Of a stretch of 64,000 nt of DNA, positions 52,217 to 59,951 are shown piece by piece. Origin of the DNA: an uncultured Flavobacteriia bacterium (lineage in GTDB: Bacteria > Bacteroidota > Bacteroidia > Flavobacteriales_D > Crocinitomicaceae); assembly GCA_937975705.1 (NCBI GenBank), contig CALJTX010000048.1:8332-72331 (forward strand), written 5' to 3'. The notes below the pieces were generated by a model that saw only the letters and a program-made list of their open reading frames with translations, did no database searches and was not told the DNA's origin. How positions within the stretch are numbered: the stretch's first letter is position 1; every line of letters starts with the position of its first letter. A program made the position numbers and the translations under genes.

Positions 52217-52657
52217 ATGAACGGCAGTGTCAACAAAGTTATTTTAATCGGGAATTTGGGCAAAGACCCAGACGTCCGCCGCTTGGAAAATGGCGCAGTA
52301 GTTGCCTCTTTTCCTTTAGCTACCTCCGAAAATTACACCGACAAACAAAGCGGTGAAAAGAAAGAAATTACCGATTGGCACGACATCGTACTTTGGCGAG
52401 GCCTTGCTGAGGTAGCGGATAAATACCTGCGCAAAGGCAGTAAAATTTATGTGGAAGGCAAGCTCAAAAAACGCTCCTGGACCGACAAAGAAGGGCAAAT
52501 GCGTTACGCCACAGAAGTTGTAGGCGACGAGCTCACCATTCTTACCCGCGCCGAGCAAACCGAACGCCCGAGCAATTACGGCAATGAAGGAAAGCCAAAT
52601 AACCCGACACCAATGAGCGGACTCGCCTCAGATGCAGCCGACGACCTCCCTTTTTAA
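52217..52657 (+). CDS. ssb: Single-stranded DNA-binding protein
   Basis: Coats ssDNA in replication, repair and recombination. The 146-residue protein has an OB-fold (NKVILIGNLGKDPDVR at the N terminus, ITDWHDIVLW, KIYVEGKLKKRSW) over about residues 1-110, a short linker, and the canonical acidic tip DAADDLPF at the C terminus, which recruits repair proteins. The ATG at 52217 is preferred over the TTG at 52199. gldE starts 3 bases after its stop; the pair ssb-gldE is common in Bacteroidota. Confidence 0.96.
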   Translation: MNGSVNKVILIGNLGKDPDVRRLENGAVVASFPLATSENYTDKQSGEKKEITDWHDIVLWRGLAEVADKYLRKGSKIYVEGKLKKRSWTDKEGQMRYATEVVGDELTILTRAEQTERPSNYGNEGKPNNPTPMSGLASDAADDLPF

Positions 52658-52660
52658 ACC

Positions 52661-53998
52661 ATGAATTCAGCTATAGAACCTCCGAGTCTCGAAGCATCGC
52701 TTTTTGATTTTCATTTCCAAATTAGCGATGCAAGCTACCTTTACCTCCTGATCATTCTCTTGCTGCTTTTGTTTTCAGCGTTTGCCTCGGGTGCTGAAAG
52801 TGCCTATTTCTCGCTCAAACCCAAAGACAACGCAGTCTTAAAAGACAATCCGTCTCCGCGAGCCAAACTGATTTTAACGCTATTGTCAAAACCGCAAGAG
52901 CTATTGGCTACCATCCTCATTTTCAACAATTTTGTGAATGTAGGGATTGCCATTTTATCTTCCTTTGTACTCACCGACCTCTTTCCTTCAAGCGGCGATT
53001 TCGCCATATGGCGTTTTGTCATCGAAGTACTTGGCATCACTTTGTTAATTTTACTTTTTGGGGAAGTCATTCCTAAAATTTTCGCCAATCGCAATGCCTT
53101 AAAAGTGAGTTTACTAGCTGCATATCCACTGCGCTTCCTCAGTAAAATGCCGCCGATATCTTGGCTCAAAATTATTTTAGTTCGGGGCACAAATTTCATT
53201 CAAAAACTAGGCAACAAAGGTGCTACTATCAATCAGAACGAACTCGAACAAGCTGTCGCTTTGACTAAATCAGATGGCGGATCCCTCGAAGAACATAAAA
53301 TATTAGAAGGCATCGTGCGCTTTGGCAAAACCGAAGCTTCAGAAATCATGACCCCCCGCGTCGAGGTCGAGGACATCGACGCCGCAGACTCCTTTGATCT
53401 GGTCCTGAATAAAATTATTGAAGTAGGTTATTCACGCATTCCCGTATTTAGTGAAAGCCCAGACAACATCATCGGCATTCTTTACATCAAAGATTTGCTA
53501 CATCATTTGGATCAACCAGCTCAATTTGATTGGGCACAAGTTCTACGGAAACCCTATTTTGTGCCCGAGAACAAAAAAATCAACGACCTCCTGCAAGAAT
53601 TTCGCAACATGAAAATGCACATGGCGGTAGTTGTGGATGAATACGGCGGTGCAAGTGGCATCATTACCTTAGAAGACATCCTCGAAGAAATTGTTGGCGA
53701 TATCACCGATGAATTCGACGACACCGAAATTCAATATACCAAACAAGCGGACAACATCTTTCTTTTTGAAGGCCGCACCTCACTCAACGACCTACTTAAA
53801 ATCATTGGTGAGCAGCACGAATCGAGCATTGAAGCAGCGCGCGGTGAGGCGGAAACCCTCGGCGGATTGGTGATTGAAGTAGCTGGAAGAATTCTCAAGA
53901 ACAACGAATATATCGTGTTGGGGCCGCTCAAACTAATTGTAGAATCGTCTGACAAAAAACGCGTTAAATCTGTAAAAGTCTGCATTGATGAAAATTAA
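52661..53998 (+). CDS. gldE: Gliding motility-associated membrane protein GldE
   Basis: A 445-residue CorC/HlyC-type membrane protein. It has an N-terminal CNNM domain with four hydrophobic segments (about 25-190), two CBS domains (about 215-345; motif MTPRVEVEDID, IIGILYIKDLL, VVVDEYGGASGIITLEDILEEIVGDI) and a C-terminal CorC transporter-associated domain. In F. johnsoniae, gldE next to gldD partly compensates for gldD defects, which links it to gliding and T9SS; the biochemical role is unknown. It overlaps gldD by 11 bases. Confidence 0.9.
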   Translation: MNSAIEPPSLEASLFDFHFQISDASYLYLLIILLLLLFSAFASGAESAYFSLKPKDNAVLKDNPSPRAKLILTLLSKPQELLATILIFNNFVNVGIAILSSFVLTDLFPSSGDFAIWRFVIEVLGITLLILLFGEVIPKIFANRNALKVSLLAAYPLRFLSKMPPISWLKIILVRGTNFIQKLGNKGATINQNELEQAVALTKSDGGSLEEHKILEGIVRFGKTEASEIMTPRVEVEDIDAADSFDLVLNKIIEVGYSRIPVFSESPDNIIGILYIKDLLHHLDQPAQFDWAQVLRKPYFVPENKKINDLLQEFRNMKMHMAVVVDEYGGASGIITLEDILEEIVGDITDEFDDTEIQYTKQADNIFLFEGRTSLNDLLKIIGEQHESSIEAARGEAETLGGLVIEVAGRILKNNEYIVLGPLKLIVESSDKKRVKSVKVCIDEN

Positions 53999-54566
53999 AT
54001 TACTTCTCGCTTATTTAGGATTATGGCTCCTGGTAGCCTGTGGCGAAGCCAATCCAGTGCCTAAACCGAGTACTTTTTTGCGCACTGAGTTCCCAGACCA
54101 TGCCTATCGCAACTACACCAGCCCTAACGACTTCAAATTCAAATTGGCAAATGCATTTATGCCAAAGAAATTTTCACAATCCAAAAACAACTACAGCGTT
54201 CAAGAAATAGATCTAGGACCCCTCAATGGCACCCTCTTTTTATATTATCTGCGCATCCCTACCAAAGATTCATTACCCGAAATCATCAATTTCGCCAACG
54301 ACAAAGTAGACGAGCATAAAATCATGGCCGATAAAATAGACTTCGAACAAATTATCGCGCCTCAAAAACGCGTTTACGGTACGTTTTTCGAACTCAAAGG
54401 CAATGTAGCTACCAATTTCCAGTTCTACCTTACCGACTCTACCCAGCACTTTCTGCGCGGAGAAGTCTTGCTCAATTGCAGGCCCAACTATGACTCGCTG
54501 CGGCCCACGCTGCAGTACCTGAAATCAGATTTACAAGAACTCGTGCATAGTTTTAAATGGAAGTAA
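53988..54566 (+). CDS. gldD: Gliding motility lipoprotein GldD
   Basis: A 192-residue lipoprotein (lipobox LVAC, Cys at 18) required for gliding and for T9SS function in F. johnsoniae. The mature N terminus, PKPSTFLRTEFPDHAYRNY, matches the family's PKPxxFLRxEFP pattern. The location downstream of gldE confirms the name. The ATG at 53988 is preferred over a TTG one codon upstream. It overlaps folK by 10 bases. Its presence agrees with the T9SS sorting domains encoded at 14.4-23.6 kb. Confidence 0.93.
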   Translation: MKIKLLLAYLGLWLLVACGEANPVPKPSTFLRTEFPDHAYRNYTSPNDFKFKLANAFMPKKFSQSKNNYSVQEIDLGPLNGTLFLYYLRIPTKDSLPEIINFANDKVDEHKIMADKIDFEQIIAPQKRVYGTFFELKGNVATNFQFYLTDSTQHFLRGEVLLNCRPNYDSLRPTLQYLKSDLQELVHSFKWK

Positions 54567-54988
54567 GCGGTAACAACAGGGTAGTGATTGCTTTTGGCTC
54601 CAATTTGGGCGACAAAGAAGCGCACATTCAAAAAGCCATCGACGCACTTTCAACAACATGTGGCTTCGTGGCCCAAGTTTCTCCCTTTTACCATAGCGCT
54701 CCAGAAGGTTTTGTTTCAGAAAATCAATTCGTCAATGGCTGTCTGCTTTTATTGACTGATCTGAATCCTTATGTGCTCCTCAAAGAATTAAAAGCCATTG
54801 AAAAAAATCTAGGCCGCATTCAAAAAACTGCGCAATACGAAGACCGCTGTATTGATCTGGACATCATCTTTTATGAAAGTCTCTGCATCCAAAGCCCTGA
54901 TTTACAAATACCCCACCCGCGATATCAAGAACGCGAATTTGTAATGATTCCCCTCCAGTCTTTGAATTTGGATTTTAATCCGCTTTAA
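54557..54988 (+). CDS. folK: 6-hydroxymethyl-7,8-dihydropterin pyrophosphokinase
   Basis: Folate-pathway kinase acting right after FolB. The 143-residue protein has AFGSNLGDKEAHIQKA near residues 11-26, the ATP/Mg motif EDRCIDLDIIFY near residues 95-106 and the IPHPRYQEREFVMIPL segment near 115-131. It overlaps gldD by 10 bases and is the last gene of the topA-ssb-gldE-gldD-folK group. The 88 bases that follow hold no GC-rich terminator. Confidence 0.94.
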   Translation: MEVSGNNRVVIAFGSNLGDKEAHIQKAIDALSTTCGFVAQVSPFYHSAPEGFVSENQFVNGCLLLLTDLNPYVLLKELKAIEKNLGRIQKTAQYEDRCIDLDIIFYESLCIQSPDLQIPHPRYQEREFVMIPLQSLNLDFNPL

Positions 54989-55044
54989 TTTTTCTAAAAT
55001 TTAAGATCTTAAACTTAAAAATTAGCGATGTTAAATTTATTCCC

Positions 55045-55052
55045 TAATTTTG
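55045..55052 (+). promoter_or_regulatory. -7 element of the OmpA/TPR lipoprotein gene
   Basis: TAATTTTG matches TAnnTTTG, 24 bases before the ATG at 55077. No -33 TTG at standard spacing; the upstream DNA is A/T-rich. Confidence 0.5.
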
Positions 55053-55076
55053 CAAGGAATCATAAAAATTAAACTC

Positions 55077-56771
55077 ATGAATTTCACTCGCTTAAACGGA
55101 ACCTTACTCATCGGAACTGCGGCGTTTTTTGTTGCTTCTTGCGACTTAGTAAAAGACATCACCTATACGGTAAACCCGAATCCATTAGAAATGCACGGCG
55201 ATTCCGTGAAAGTAAGCATTACCGTGAATGTTCCTGAAAAAGGCATTCAAAAAAAGGCGAAAGCTGAAATCACCCCAAAAATTGGTTCTACTGCTGTAGG
55301 TACTTGGTATGTGAACGGTTCTAAAGTAACCGGTAACGGCACCACCATCGATTTCAAGACGGGCGGTACAGCTACTTTTGAGCAAACACTTGCTTACGAC
55401 CCTTCTATGGAAGCTGCTGATTTAATCATCACCGGTAAATTGTACAAGCAAACCAAAGAAAAAGGCGCGCTTCCAGAGACAAAAATTGCAGACGCAACTA
55501 TTATTACGCCGTATCTTGTTGACAAAACTTTTAAAGTACTCACTGAGCAAGATGCATTGGTTCGTCAGTTTGACAAAACCACAACCGCTACTTTTAACTT
55601 TGAAAAAGGAAAATCTGATATTCGCGCAAACGAAGTCAAAGACGCAGACATCCTTGCTCTTATGGCCTGGATGCAAGCAGCTCAAACCAATCCTAAAATC
55701 AAAATCACTGGTATCGAAATCAACGGTTATGCTTCTCCGGACGGTGAAGTTGCCAAAAACGACAACCTTTCATCTGACCGTACAGTTGCTGCCCGCAAGG
55801 CCCTTACCGAACTCATGAAAAAAGCGAAGCTTACTGCCTATGCAGATACCAACGCTTATGCTTTGGCAAAATTTGGTGAAGACTTCGAAGGTTTCAAAAG
55901 CCAACTTGCCGCCACCACCACAATTCCTGAGGCAGACAAAAACTTGTTCATCCGCATCCTCGAAATGACCAAAGATCCAGAACAACGTGAAAAAGACATG
56001 GTCAATCTTGGTAAAGCATACACAGAGCTCGAGCAAGATGTATTCCCTATGATTCGCCGTGCAGTTGTAGTTGTTAAATACACGGAATACGGTCTTACCG
56101 ACGATGAACTTCGTGCCGCAACTGTTCAAAATCCGAACTCCCTTTCTGTTGAAGAATTATTGTTTACGGCAGGTAAACTAACAACAGATGCCAACGAAAA
56201 AGCACGTATCTACGGTATTGCCGCTGCAAACTACGCTTCTGACTACCGCACCCACACCAACCTTGGTGCAACACTCTTTGAATTAGGCAACACCAAAGAT
56301 GCAGCAAAGTCTTTCAAAAAAGCCAACGAACTCAAAGACGTTCCAGTTACCAAAAACAACTTGGCAGCGAGCCTAATTCTTGAAGGCAACCGCGCAGCTG
56401 CGAAAAAACTCATCAGTGCTTCCAAAACAAGCGTTTACAACTACAACCAGGCTATCTTAGACATCATGGATGGCAACTACGCTGCTGCTGATAAAAACCT
56501 CACACAAGATTCATACAACAAAGTACTTGTACTTATCTTGAACAACAAACTAGATGCAGCTAAAAAAGCAAGCGCTGGACTTACAGAAACAGCTGAGTTG
56601 GCCTACCTCAAAGCCATCATCGAAGCGAGAAGCGACGCAAGTGCCGATGCAGTTGTTGCTAAATTGAAAACAGCCATTTCCAAAAATGCTGCACTCAAAG
56701 AAAAAGCAAGCAAAGACCGCGAGTTCATCAAATTAATGAACGATGCTACTTTCATCGATTTAGTGAAATAA
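55077..56771 (+). CDS. Lipoprotein with OmpA-like and TPR domains
   Basis: A 564-residue lipoprotein (lipobox VASC, Cys at about 22). N-terminal beta-rich region (25-150), then an OmpA-like peptidoglycan-binding segment (FNFEKGKSDIRANE through GYASPDGEVAKNDNLSSDRTVAARKAL, about 165-250), then a helical part with tetratricopeptide-like repeats rich in Ala, Lys and Asn (about 330-555). It may tether the outer membrane to peptidoglycan. It has its own promoter and terminator and stands alone. Paralogues are common in Flavobacteriales, from memory. Function unknown. Confidence 0.82.
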   Translation: MNFTRLNGTLLIGTAAFFVASCDLVKDITYTVNPNPLEMHGDSVKVSITVNVPEKGIQKKAKAEITPKIGSTAVGTWYVNGSKVTGNGTTIDFKTGGTATFEQTLAYDPSMEAADLIITGKLYKQTKEKGALPETKIADATIITPYLVDKTFKVLTEQDALVRQFDKTTTATFNFEKGKSDIRANEVKDADILALMAWMQAAQTNPKIKITGIEINGYASPDGEVAKNDNLSSDRTVAARKALTELMKKAKLTAYADTNAYALAKFGEDFEGFKSQLAATTTIPEADKNLFIRILEMTKDPEQREKDMVNLGKAYTELEQDVFPMIRRAVVVVKYTEYGLTDDELRAATVQNPNSLSVEELLFTAGKLTTDANEKARIYGIAAANYASDYRTHTNLGATLFELGNTKDAAKSFKKANELKDVPVTKNNLAASLILEGNRAAAKKLISASKTSVYNYNQAILDIMDGNYAAADKNLTQDSYNKVLVLILNNKLDAAKKASAGLTETAELAYLKAIIEARSDASADAVVAKLKTAISKNAALKEKASKDREFIKLMNDATFIDLVK

Positions 56772-56792
56772 GCGCATCCTACATACCCTTTT

Positions 56793-56823
56793 AAAATCCT
56801 GAATTCGTTCAGGATTTTTTTTT
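56793..56823 (+). terminator. Intrinsic terminator after the OmpA/TPR gene
   Basis: AAAATCCTGAA-TTCG-TTCAGGATTTTTTTTT: an 11-bp stem with TTCG loop and a long T tract, 22 bases after the stop. Confidence 0.9.
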
Positions 56824-56858
56824 GAAAAAAAGTAAGGCCAAAAGCCAACCTTTATCAC

Positions 56859-56866
56859 TAAATTTG
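56859..56866 (+). promoter_or_regulatory. -7 element of clpP-clpX
   Basis: TAAATTTG matches TAnnTTTG, 20 bases before the clpP ATG. No -33 TTG at the usual spacing. Confidence 0.5.
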
Positions 56867-56886
56867 AGACTCTAAATAAAAAAAAG

Positions 56887-57552
56887 ATGGACAGCAACGA
56901 ATTTCGCAAATACGCCACCAAACACATGGGCATCAGCAGCATGAACGTGGACCACTATATCGAGTCTTCCATGACTCCCTACATCATCGAAGAGCGCCCC
57001 TTGAACATGACGCAAATGGATGTTTTTTCGCGCCTCATGATGGACCGCATCATTTTTCTTGGCACCGGAATCAACGACCAAGTCGCCAATATTATCAATG
57101 CACAGCTCTTATTCCTAGAGTCTGTAGACGCCAAAAAAGACATTCAAATTTACCTCAACTCACCTGGCGGATCTGTATATGCAGGTTTAGGTATTTACGA
57201 TACCATGCAGTACATCAGACCTGACGTCGCAACTATTTGTACAGGAATGGCTGCTTCAATGGGTGCTGTTTTGCTTTGTGCAGGTGCAGAAGGCAAACGC
57301 AGTGCACTCAAGCACTCGCGCGTCATGATCCACCAACCACTCGGCGGTGCGCAAGGTCAAGCCTCAGATATCGAAATCACTGCCCGCGAAATCCAAAAGT
57401 TGAAAAAAGAACTTTACGATATCATCGCAACGCACAGCAAGCAAGATTTCGATAAAGTTTGGGCAGACTCCGATCGCGATTACTGGATGACCTCCGAAGA
57501 AGCGAAAGCTTACGGAATGGTCGATGAAGTTTTATTGCGCAATCCAAAATAA
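56887..57552 (+). CDS. clpP: ATP-dependent Clp protease proteolytic subunit
   Basis: Serine peptidase forming a two-ring chamber that degrades unfolded and tagged proteins with ClpX. The 221-residue protein has the nucleophile Ser in GMAASMGA (about 121), His in VMIHQPLGG (about 146) and Asp in the following segment. The N-terminal propeptide-like extension (about 1-25) is longer than in E. coli ClpP, common in Bacteroidota. clpX starts 3 bases after its stop. Confidence 0.97.
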   Translation: MDSNEFRKYATKHMGISSMNVDHYIESSMTPYIIEERPLNMTQMDVFSRLMMDRIIFLGTGINDQVANIINAQLLFLESVDAKKDIQIYLNSPGGSVYAGLGIYDTMQYIRPDVATICTGMAASMGAVLLCAGAEGKRSALKHSRVMIHQPLGGAQGQASDIEITAREIQKLKKELYDIIATHSKQDFDKVWADSDRDYWMTSEEAKAYGMVDEVLLRNPK

Positions 57553-57555
57553 AAA

Positions 57556-58788
57556 ATGGCAAAAAAAGAAACAACTTGTTCATTTTGCGGTTCGCCGCGT
57601 TCTGGTGTCAATATGCTCATTGCCGGTATCAACGGCCATATCTGCGACTCCTGCGCCAACCAAGCCAGCAAAATCGTTCAAGAAGAACTCACACTTTCTC
57701 CGAGTGCAACGAGCGCCGCATTTCAAGGGCTCAACCTACTCAAACCTCAAGAAATCAAAGCGCATCTTGACCAATACGTCATTGGTCAGCAAGACGCTAA
57801 AAAAGTGTTGGCCGTAGCGGTCTACAACCACTTCAAAAGACTCAAGCAAAAAACCACAGAAAATGAAGTTGAGATTGAAAAATCGAACGTTATTTTGGTG
57901 GGACGAACTGGAACCGGAAAAACCTTATTGGCCAAATCCATTGCCAAATTGCTCAACGTACCGTTTTGCATTGCAGACGCCACGGTTTTAACCGAAGCAG
58001 GCTATGTGGGTGAAGACGTCGAAAGCATTTTATCTCGTCTCTTGCAAGCTGCTGACTACAACGTAGAAAGCGCTCAAATGGGCATTGTCTTCATCGATGA
58101 AGTCGATAAAATTGCCCGTAAAAACGACAACCCGAGCATCACACGAGATGTATCCGGCGAAGGAGTTCAACAAGCCTTACTCAAACTCCTCGAGGGCGCA
58201 ACAGTCAATGTTCCACCACAAGGCGGACGCAAGCACCCCGAGCAAAAAATGATTTCCATCGACACCAAAAACATCTTATTTATATGTGGTGGTGCCTTTG
58301 ACGGAATTGAAAGGCTCATCGCCAATCGTGTCAATCGCCAGACCATTGGTTTCTCCTCTGCAGACGAACAAAGTATCGAAGAAGAATCCCTACTCAAATA
58401 CATCACACCAAGCGATATCCGCACGTTTGGGCTCATACCTGAGCTCATCGGTCGTTTCCCTGTGCTCACCTACTTAGAACCACTCAAGGAGGCCGACCTC
58501 AAGCGCATACTCACGGAACCTAAAAACGCGTTGGTGAAGCAGTATACCAAACTGTTTGACATGGACGGCGTGAAACTAGAATTCGATCAAGAGGTTTTGG
58601 ATTTCATTGTTCAAAAAGCCATGGAATTCGGTTTAGGCGCTAGAGGCCTGCGCTCAATTTGTGAAGCCATTCTCACCGATGCCATGTTTGAACTTCCGAG
58701 TTCAGCCAAAAAGTCCTTATCCATCAATCTAGACTACGCCACCCAACAATTTGGCAAATCAAAAATTGCAACACTTAAAGTAGCATAA
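57556..58788 (+). CDS. clpX: ATP-dependent Clp protease ATPase subunit
   Basis: AAA+ unfoldase that feeds substrates to ClpP. The 410-residue protein has the N-terminal zinc-binding domain (CSFCGSP and CDSCANQ, about 7-36), Walker A GRTGTGKTLL (about 116-125), Walker B VFIDEVDKIA, and an IGF loop in NRQTIGFSS for docking on ClpP. C-terminal small AAA+ domain with GLGARGLRSICEAI. Co-transcribed with clpP. Confidence 0.98.
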   Translation: MAKKETTCSFCGSPRSGVNMLIAGINGHICDSCANQASKIVQEELTLSPSATSAAFQGLNLLKPQEIKAHLDQYVIGQQDAKKVLAVAVYNHFKRLKQKTTENEVEIEKSNVILVGRTGTGKTLLAKSIAKLLNVPFCIADATVLTEAGYVGEDVESILSRLLQAADYNVESAQMGIVFIDEVDKIARKNDNPSITRDVSGEGVQQALLKLLEGATVNVPPQGGRKHPEQKMISIDTKNILFICGGAFDGIERLIANRVNRQTIGFSSADEQSIEEESLLKYITPSDIRTFGLIPELIGRFPVLTYLEPLKEADLKRILTEPKNALVKQYTKLFDMDGVKLEFDQEVLDFIVQKAMEFGLGARGLRSICEAILTDAMFELPSSAKKSLSINLDYATQQFGKSKIATLKVA

Positions 58789-58792
58789 GCAT

Positions 58793-58821
58793 TTGTAGTT
58801 TCTGACTTATTTGTAATTTTG
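58793..58821 (+). promoter_or_regulatory. Promoter of pdhB
   Basis: TTG (58793-58795), an 18-bp spacer and TAATTTTG (58814-58821), 20 bases before the ATG at 58842. Confidence 0.75.
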
Positions 58822-58841
58822 CTAATTGTAAAAATGACACT

Positions 58842-59819
58842 ATGAAAACCCTACAGTTCAGAGAAGCCCTTAGAGAAGCCATGTCCGAAGAAATGCGCAG
58901 AGATGAAAGCGTATTTTTGCTCGGAGAAGAAGTTGCCGAATACAACGGTGCTTACAAAGTATCGCAAGGGATGCTCGACGAATTCGGACCAAAACGCGTC
59001 ATCGACACCCCAATTGCAGAACTTGGTTTTTCAGGTATTGCAGTAGGTGCTGCCATGAACGGCTTGCGTCCAATTGTAGAGTTCATGACTTGGAACTTCG
59101 CCATTCTTGCTGCTGACCAAATCATCAACTCCGCGGCTAAAATGCTCCAGATGTCGGGTGGTCAGTACGGTTGTCCGATCGTGTTCCGCGGTGGCAATGG
59201 TACGGCAGGCCAATTAGCCGCAACACACTCGCAAAGTTTTGAAGCATTTTATGCACACGTTCCAGGCTTAAAAGTCATCACGCCATCTAACCCAGCTGAT
59301 GCAAAAGGCTTACTAAAAGCTGCCATCCGCGACAACGACCCTGTTGTTTTCTTGGAGTCAGAAAAAATGTACGGAGACAAAGGCGAAGTGCCTGAAGGTG
59401 AATACATCATTCCAATTGGCGTTGCCGACATCAAAAGAAAAGGCACAGACATCACACTCGTTACCTTTGGTAAAATCATCAAAATTGCTCAAGAAGCTGC
59501 TGAAGTGCTTGCCAAAGAAAACATCAGTGTAGAAATCATCGATTTGCGTACCATTCGCCCACTCGACTACGGTACCATCGTAGAATCTATCAAAAAAACC
59601 AACCGTTGTGTGGTTGTAGAAGAATCTTGGCCTTTGGCGAGCATCTCTTCAGAAATCGCTTACCACCTCCAACGCTATGCATTTGATTACCTAGATGCGC
59701 CAGTACAACGCGTTACCCAAACCGATACCCCATTTGCGTTCTCACCAACACTCATAGACGAAGCTTTGCCAAACGTAGAGCGCATCGTGAAGGCTGTGAA
59801 AGCAACGTTATACAGATAA
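58842..59819 (+). CDS. pdhB: Pyruvate dehydrogenase E1 component, beta subunit
   Basis: Thiamine-diphosphate-dependent E1 of the pyruvate dehydrogenase complex, made as an alpha2beta2 tetramer. The 325-residue protein has the family's FLLGEEVAEYNGAYKVSQGM, the PIVEFMTWNFA region, and a transketolase C-terminal domain with VVVEESWPLASISSEI. The alpha subunit and E2 genes are not adjacent, so the complex is encoded at scattered loci. It could also be a branched-chain ketoacid E1 beta, but the FMTWNF pocket and EEVAEYNGAY favour pyruvate. Followed by a terminator. Confidence 0.92.
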   Translation: MKTLQFREALREAMSEEMRRDESVFLLGEEVAEYNGAYKVSQGMLDEFGPKRVIDTPIAELGFSGIAVGAAMNGLRPIVEFMTWNFAILAADQIINSAAKMLQMSGGQYGCPIVFRGGNGTAGQLAATHSQSFEAFYAHVPGLKVITPSNPADAKGLLKAAIRDNDPVVFLESEKMYGDKGEVPEGEYIIPIGVADIKRKGTDITLVTFGKIIKIAQEAAEVLAKENISVEIIDLRTIRPLDYGTIVESIKKTNRCVVVEESWPLASISSEIAYHLQRYAFDYLDAPVQRVTQTDTPFAFSPTLIDEALPNVERIVKAVKATLYR

Positions 59820-59854
59820 GCAACTTTTCATTCCATTTGAAAGTCAAAACAAAT

Positions 59855-59883
59855 AAAAGGAATCCAAATGGGTTCCTTTTTTA
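59855..59883 (+). terminator. Intrinsic terminator after pdhB
   Basis: AAAGGAATCC-AAAT-GGGTTCCTTTTTTA: 10-bp stem (one G-U) and T tract, 37 bases after the pdhB stop. Confidence 0.85.
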
Positions 59884-59951
59884 TTGTTTTCAAAAATCGT
59901 TACTTTGAATCCTTATCAATTATGAATCGAATACCCTATCAAACTTCTACC

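Noticed and set aside
55003..55016. TTTAAGATCTTAAA palindrome after folK as a terminator
   Set aside because: Pure A/T stem, no loop and no T tract.
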